Below, one piece after another: positions 61,636 to 64,000 of a DNA stretch of 64,000 nt. Position numbers and translations under genes: made by a program. The notes under the pieces are model-generated. The model ran no database searches and was not told the origin of the DNA. It saw only the letters and a list, made by a program, of their open reading frames with translations. The DNA comes from Parapristionchus giblindavisi (Eukaryota; Nematoda; Chromadorea; Rhabditida; Diplogasteridae). The DNA is taken from the NCBI GenBank assembly GCA_943737045.1, contig CALSFV010000476.1, forward strand, positions 1-64,000, in the 5' to 3' direction. Positions within the stretch are counted from its first letter, which is position 1. Every line of letters begins with the position of its first letter.

Positions 61636-64000
61636 TTACTCTTTCCAATCTTCTTCAGGAACTCCTTCCATTCGATCCTGTTCAAGTACACCATCACCCT
61701 CTTCAATCTTATTCGACCATGCTGACATCACCTGAACGGAATACGGTAAGTAAAGGGATACTGTATCCAATCAATCAATCGATCGATAAAGTACAGTACC
61801 TCTTTCTCTTTTGGAGTAGCAGCAGGGATGGTGATATTAGTAGTACTAGATACGGTAGTGATAGGAGCAGTGGTTGTAGTTCCATTACTCTCTAGTGTAT
61901 GTTCACTACGACTGGCGAGTTTAGGAGTGACAATGGGTACGGTAGCCAATGCTGATACACCTTCTGGACGAAGTGAACGGAATAATGGTGCAGTCTACAA
62001 TATATCAATCAATAAACGATAATCAATCAATATCAGTCAATATACAGTACCTTAGATCCTTCTAACCATTGATCAGCTGTTAGTGATGGTTCCCATGTAA
62101 CTAGAGCATCAGGGAAGAGATCAGATTGGAATACATCTTTCTGAAGATAAGATAAAGATAATCAATAGATATTTGGTATTTGATATTTGGATATGCATTA
62201 CATTGAAGTACCGATTATAATGAATCAATAAATGATATTCGAAGGAAATCGGTTCAAAACATCATAATATTATAATAGGATGATATTGAATCATGTAATC
62301 ACCTTGACTCTCGGAACACGGAATCGAAGCATTTCCAATGTCTTCTCTGTTAATCTCCATCCACGTGCAAACTCTACCTCCATTACCTACAAAGAGTTTA
62401 ATATTGATTGAACAGGACACTACAGTATATGTATAGACACGTAGTCACTAAATACCGTACCTTGCATACACTCTTATTGTGGAAAGCGATCGATTGATGA
62501 CCTGGTTGTCCTTGGAACCGAGATAGTTCAAGAAGGAATGGAGGCTCTCGACAAACTTCGAACATTTGAATCGATTGATCTCCCTTAAGGGATCACAGAT
62601 CAGTCAAGATCAGTTAAAGATCAAAGATCAAGTTACAGTACCTTTCCAGAGAGGAAAAGGACGGAGGAGTCGAAGTCATACTGAGGAACGAGAGGTTGAA
62701 CTGCATTATCAAGATGTTGTTTATGAAGAAGAGGAAGGGAAGATGAAGAAGCATCATATAAGTGTAACTGGAATATCAATCAATCAATCAATCAATAGTC
62801 AGAATTAAACATTAACATAGACCAATATTAGATCGAAATATTTCTCGCATGATACAAACACAGTAAATTCTTTATCTATAAGAGAATGATTCCATTACAA
62901 AGTATATTTAAGAAGTTCTTTCCTAATAGGAAATGGAATTCGATCCTATTATTATAAGGGAACAATTCCGTAAAGAGACATTGGTATGCAATTTCTCTGT
63001 TTACATCTATTTTCTTATTCCATATGAAATGGTGATTCTTATTGGTTGATGGATCATTAATAATTCTCTTGATAATCAATAAATCTATCTAACCTGTCTA
63101 CCCGAACTCTTTGTCAATCCAGCCACAATGAGTATTGTATCATCACATGCAAATAGTACACGAGCACCACGAGCTGATTCTATCGCTCCTTCTATCCGAG
63201 ACTGAATACAATCAATCAATCAATCGATAATTACATCTAATCAGTAATGACTTCAATTCATCAAAATAATGTAGCGTACCTCAAGTGCTTCGACACTTTC
63301 CTGTGGTCTCCATACATGTACTTCAAGATCCTTAGCAATAGTAGCTAATCTTTGTCCATCAGATGACCATGATATAGATAGAATAGGTAATTGATGAGAA
63401 TGCATACGAGAACGACGAATAGGAGGAGAAGATGAGGTCTTAAGAGATACAATCATTACTTAGTCATTTATACTATAAAGTTATCCAATTTTTAGATTCC
63501 ATTATCTGTGACCACAGTATGAATAAAACAACTATTATACAAATACAAATTGATAAAAGATGTGTATGAAACAATAAATGAATATGACTTCATTCCTTCC
63601 TTCACTTACCGTCCATAATTCCACTGATCCATCTCCAAGTGCTATAGCTAATAAACCTTCAGCTAATGGATGCCAACGAAGATTGATGATCTACAATAAG
63701 ACGAATAATCAATCAATAATCATTGTAGAGTAATCTACAGTACCTTCTCTCCACCCAATCGTAGTTCATGTAGAGGAGTAAGTGAAGATCTCTTAGTCTC
63801 AGTATCATTATCATTGATATGAGGGATCTTCCATAGATTGACCACTCCTTGATCTGTTCCTACAGCAAGGAATGAAGGATCGAATGGAGACCATGCTAGA
63901 TCTGTCACCTAAATAGTAAGAAATAAAGCTATTTCATATATCAAACAATAATTGATCAATAATCTCAATAAAATCAATAAATCGATATGATAATCAATCG
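61636..64000 (-). CDS. pod-1: Coronin-7/POD-1-like WD-repeat protein (C-terminal part; runs off the window)
   Basis: Ten complement exons (about 63908-63744, 63690-63610, 63438-63280, 63201-63094, 62767-62642, 62583-62461, 62386-62303, 62140-62051, 61994-61800, 61731-61636) encode the last 408 residues. WD repeats read VTDLAWSPFDPSFLAVGTDQ, INLRWHPLAEGLLAIALGDG and LSISWSSDGQRLATIAKD. They are followed by the coronin-specific stretch SARGARVLFACDD...AGLTKSSGRQ, LDNAVQPLVPQYDFDSSVLF, and the extension ending in an acidic Trp motif (VPEEDWKE), which is typical of coronin-7 rather than short coronins. Coronin-7/POD-1 links actin regulation, Golgi trafficking and, in C. elegans, embryonic polarity. 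The Thr/Ser-rich linker before the acidic tail is low complexity. The 5' exons lie beyond 64000. The symbol is inferred from the family, not certain. Confidence 0.85.

Overview
The window is eukaryotic and almost certainly from a rhabditid-type free-living nematode. Genes are split into many small exons (commonly 50-170 nt) by short AT-rich introns with GT...TTTCAG borders, the base composition is AT-rich, and introns are sprinkled with TACTGTA/TACGGTA words. The proteins are nematode-typical: a CLU-1 orthologue, an ACC/LGC-like anion channel, a nematode PTP and a coronin-7/POD-1-like protein. Gene models below were built by hand from conserved protein stretches and GT/AG phase-consistent splices; single-base errors at some borders are possible.

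Layout: (1) 1-4.5 kb, 3' part of a + strand EGF/CUB extracellular-protein gene whose intron holds a mariner nested in a long foldback element. (2) 4.5-7.4 kb, polypurine hexamer arrays. (3) 7.45-13.8 kb, a 21-exon MFSD6-like major facilitator gene (+), with a 1-kb palindrome in one intron. (4) 14.8-30.1 kb, an 11-exon ACMSD gene (+) with giant introns. Two complete opposite-strand genes are nested in it: a membrane-anchored tyrosine phosphatase (intron 3) and a cys-loop anion channel (intron 4). (5) 30.5-31.2 kb, a small coiled-coil protein gene (-). (6) 34.0-38.8 kb, a SLC26/SulP anion transporter gene (+) that seems to lack one conserved segment. (7) 39-50 kb, a transposon-rich stretch with a hAT-type MITE, a 3.2-kb TIR element, a 2.7-kb TA-flanked TIR element carrying decayed coiled-coil coding fragments, several palindromes and one small secreted-protein gene (-). 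(8) 50.6-60.4 kb, a complete 35-exon clu-1 (clustered mitochondria) gene (+) with a 2-kb palindrome in its penultimate intron. (9) 61.6 kb to the window end, the 3' part of a coronin-7/POD-1-like gene (-).

The host genes do not form an obvious pathway. They are a metabolic enzyme (kynurenine/NAD branch), transporters, a channel, a phosphatase, a mitochondrial-distribution/mRNA-binding factor and an actin/Golgi regulator. The unusual content is the density and nesting of foldback elements inside introns, the recurrent GGGAGA/GGAAGA arrays, and a TIR element that appears to carry coiled-coil gene debris.
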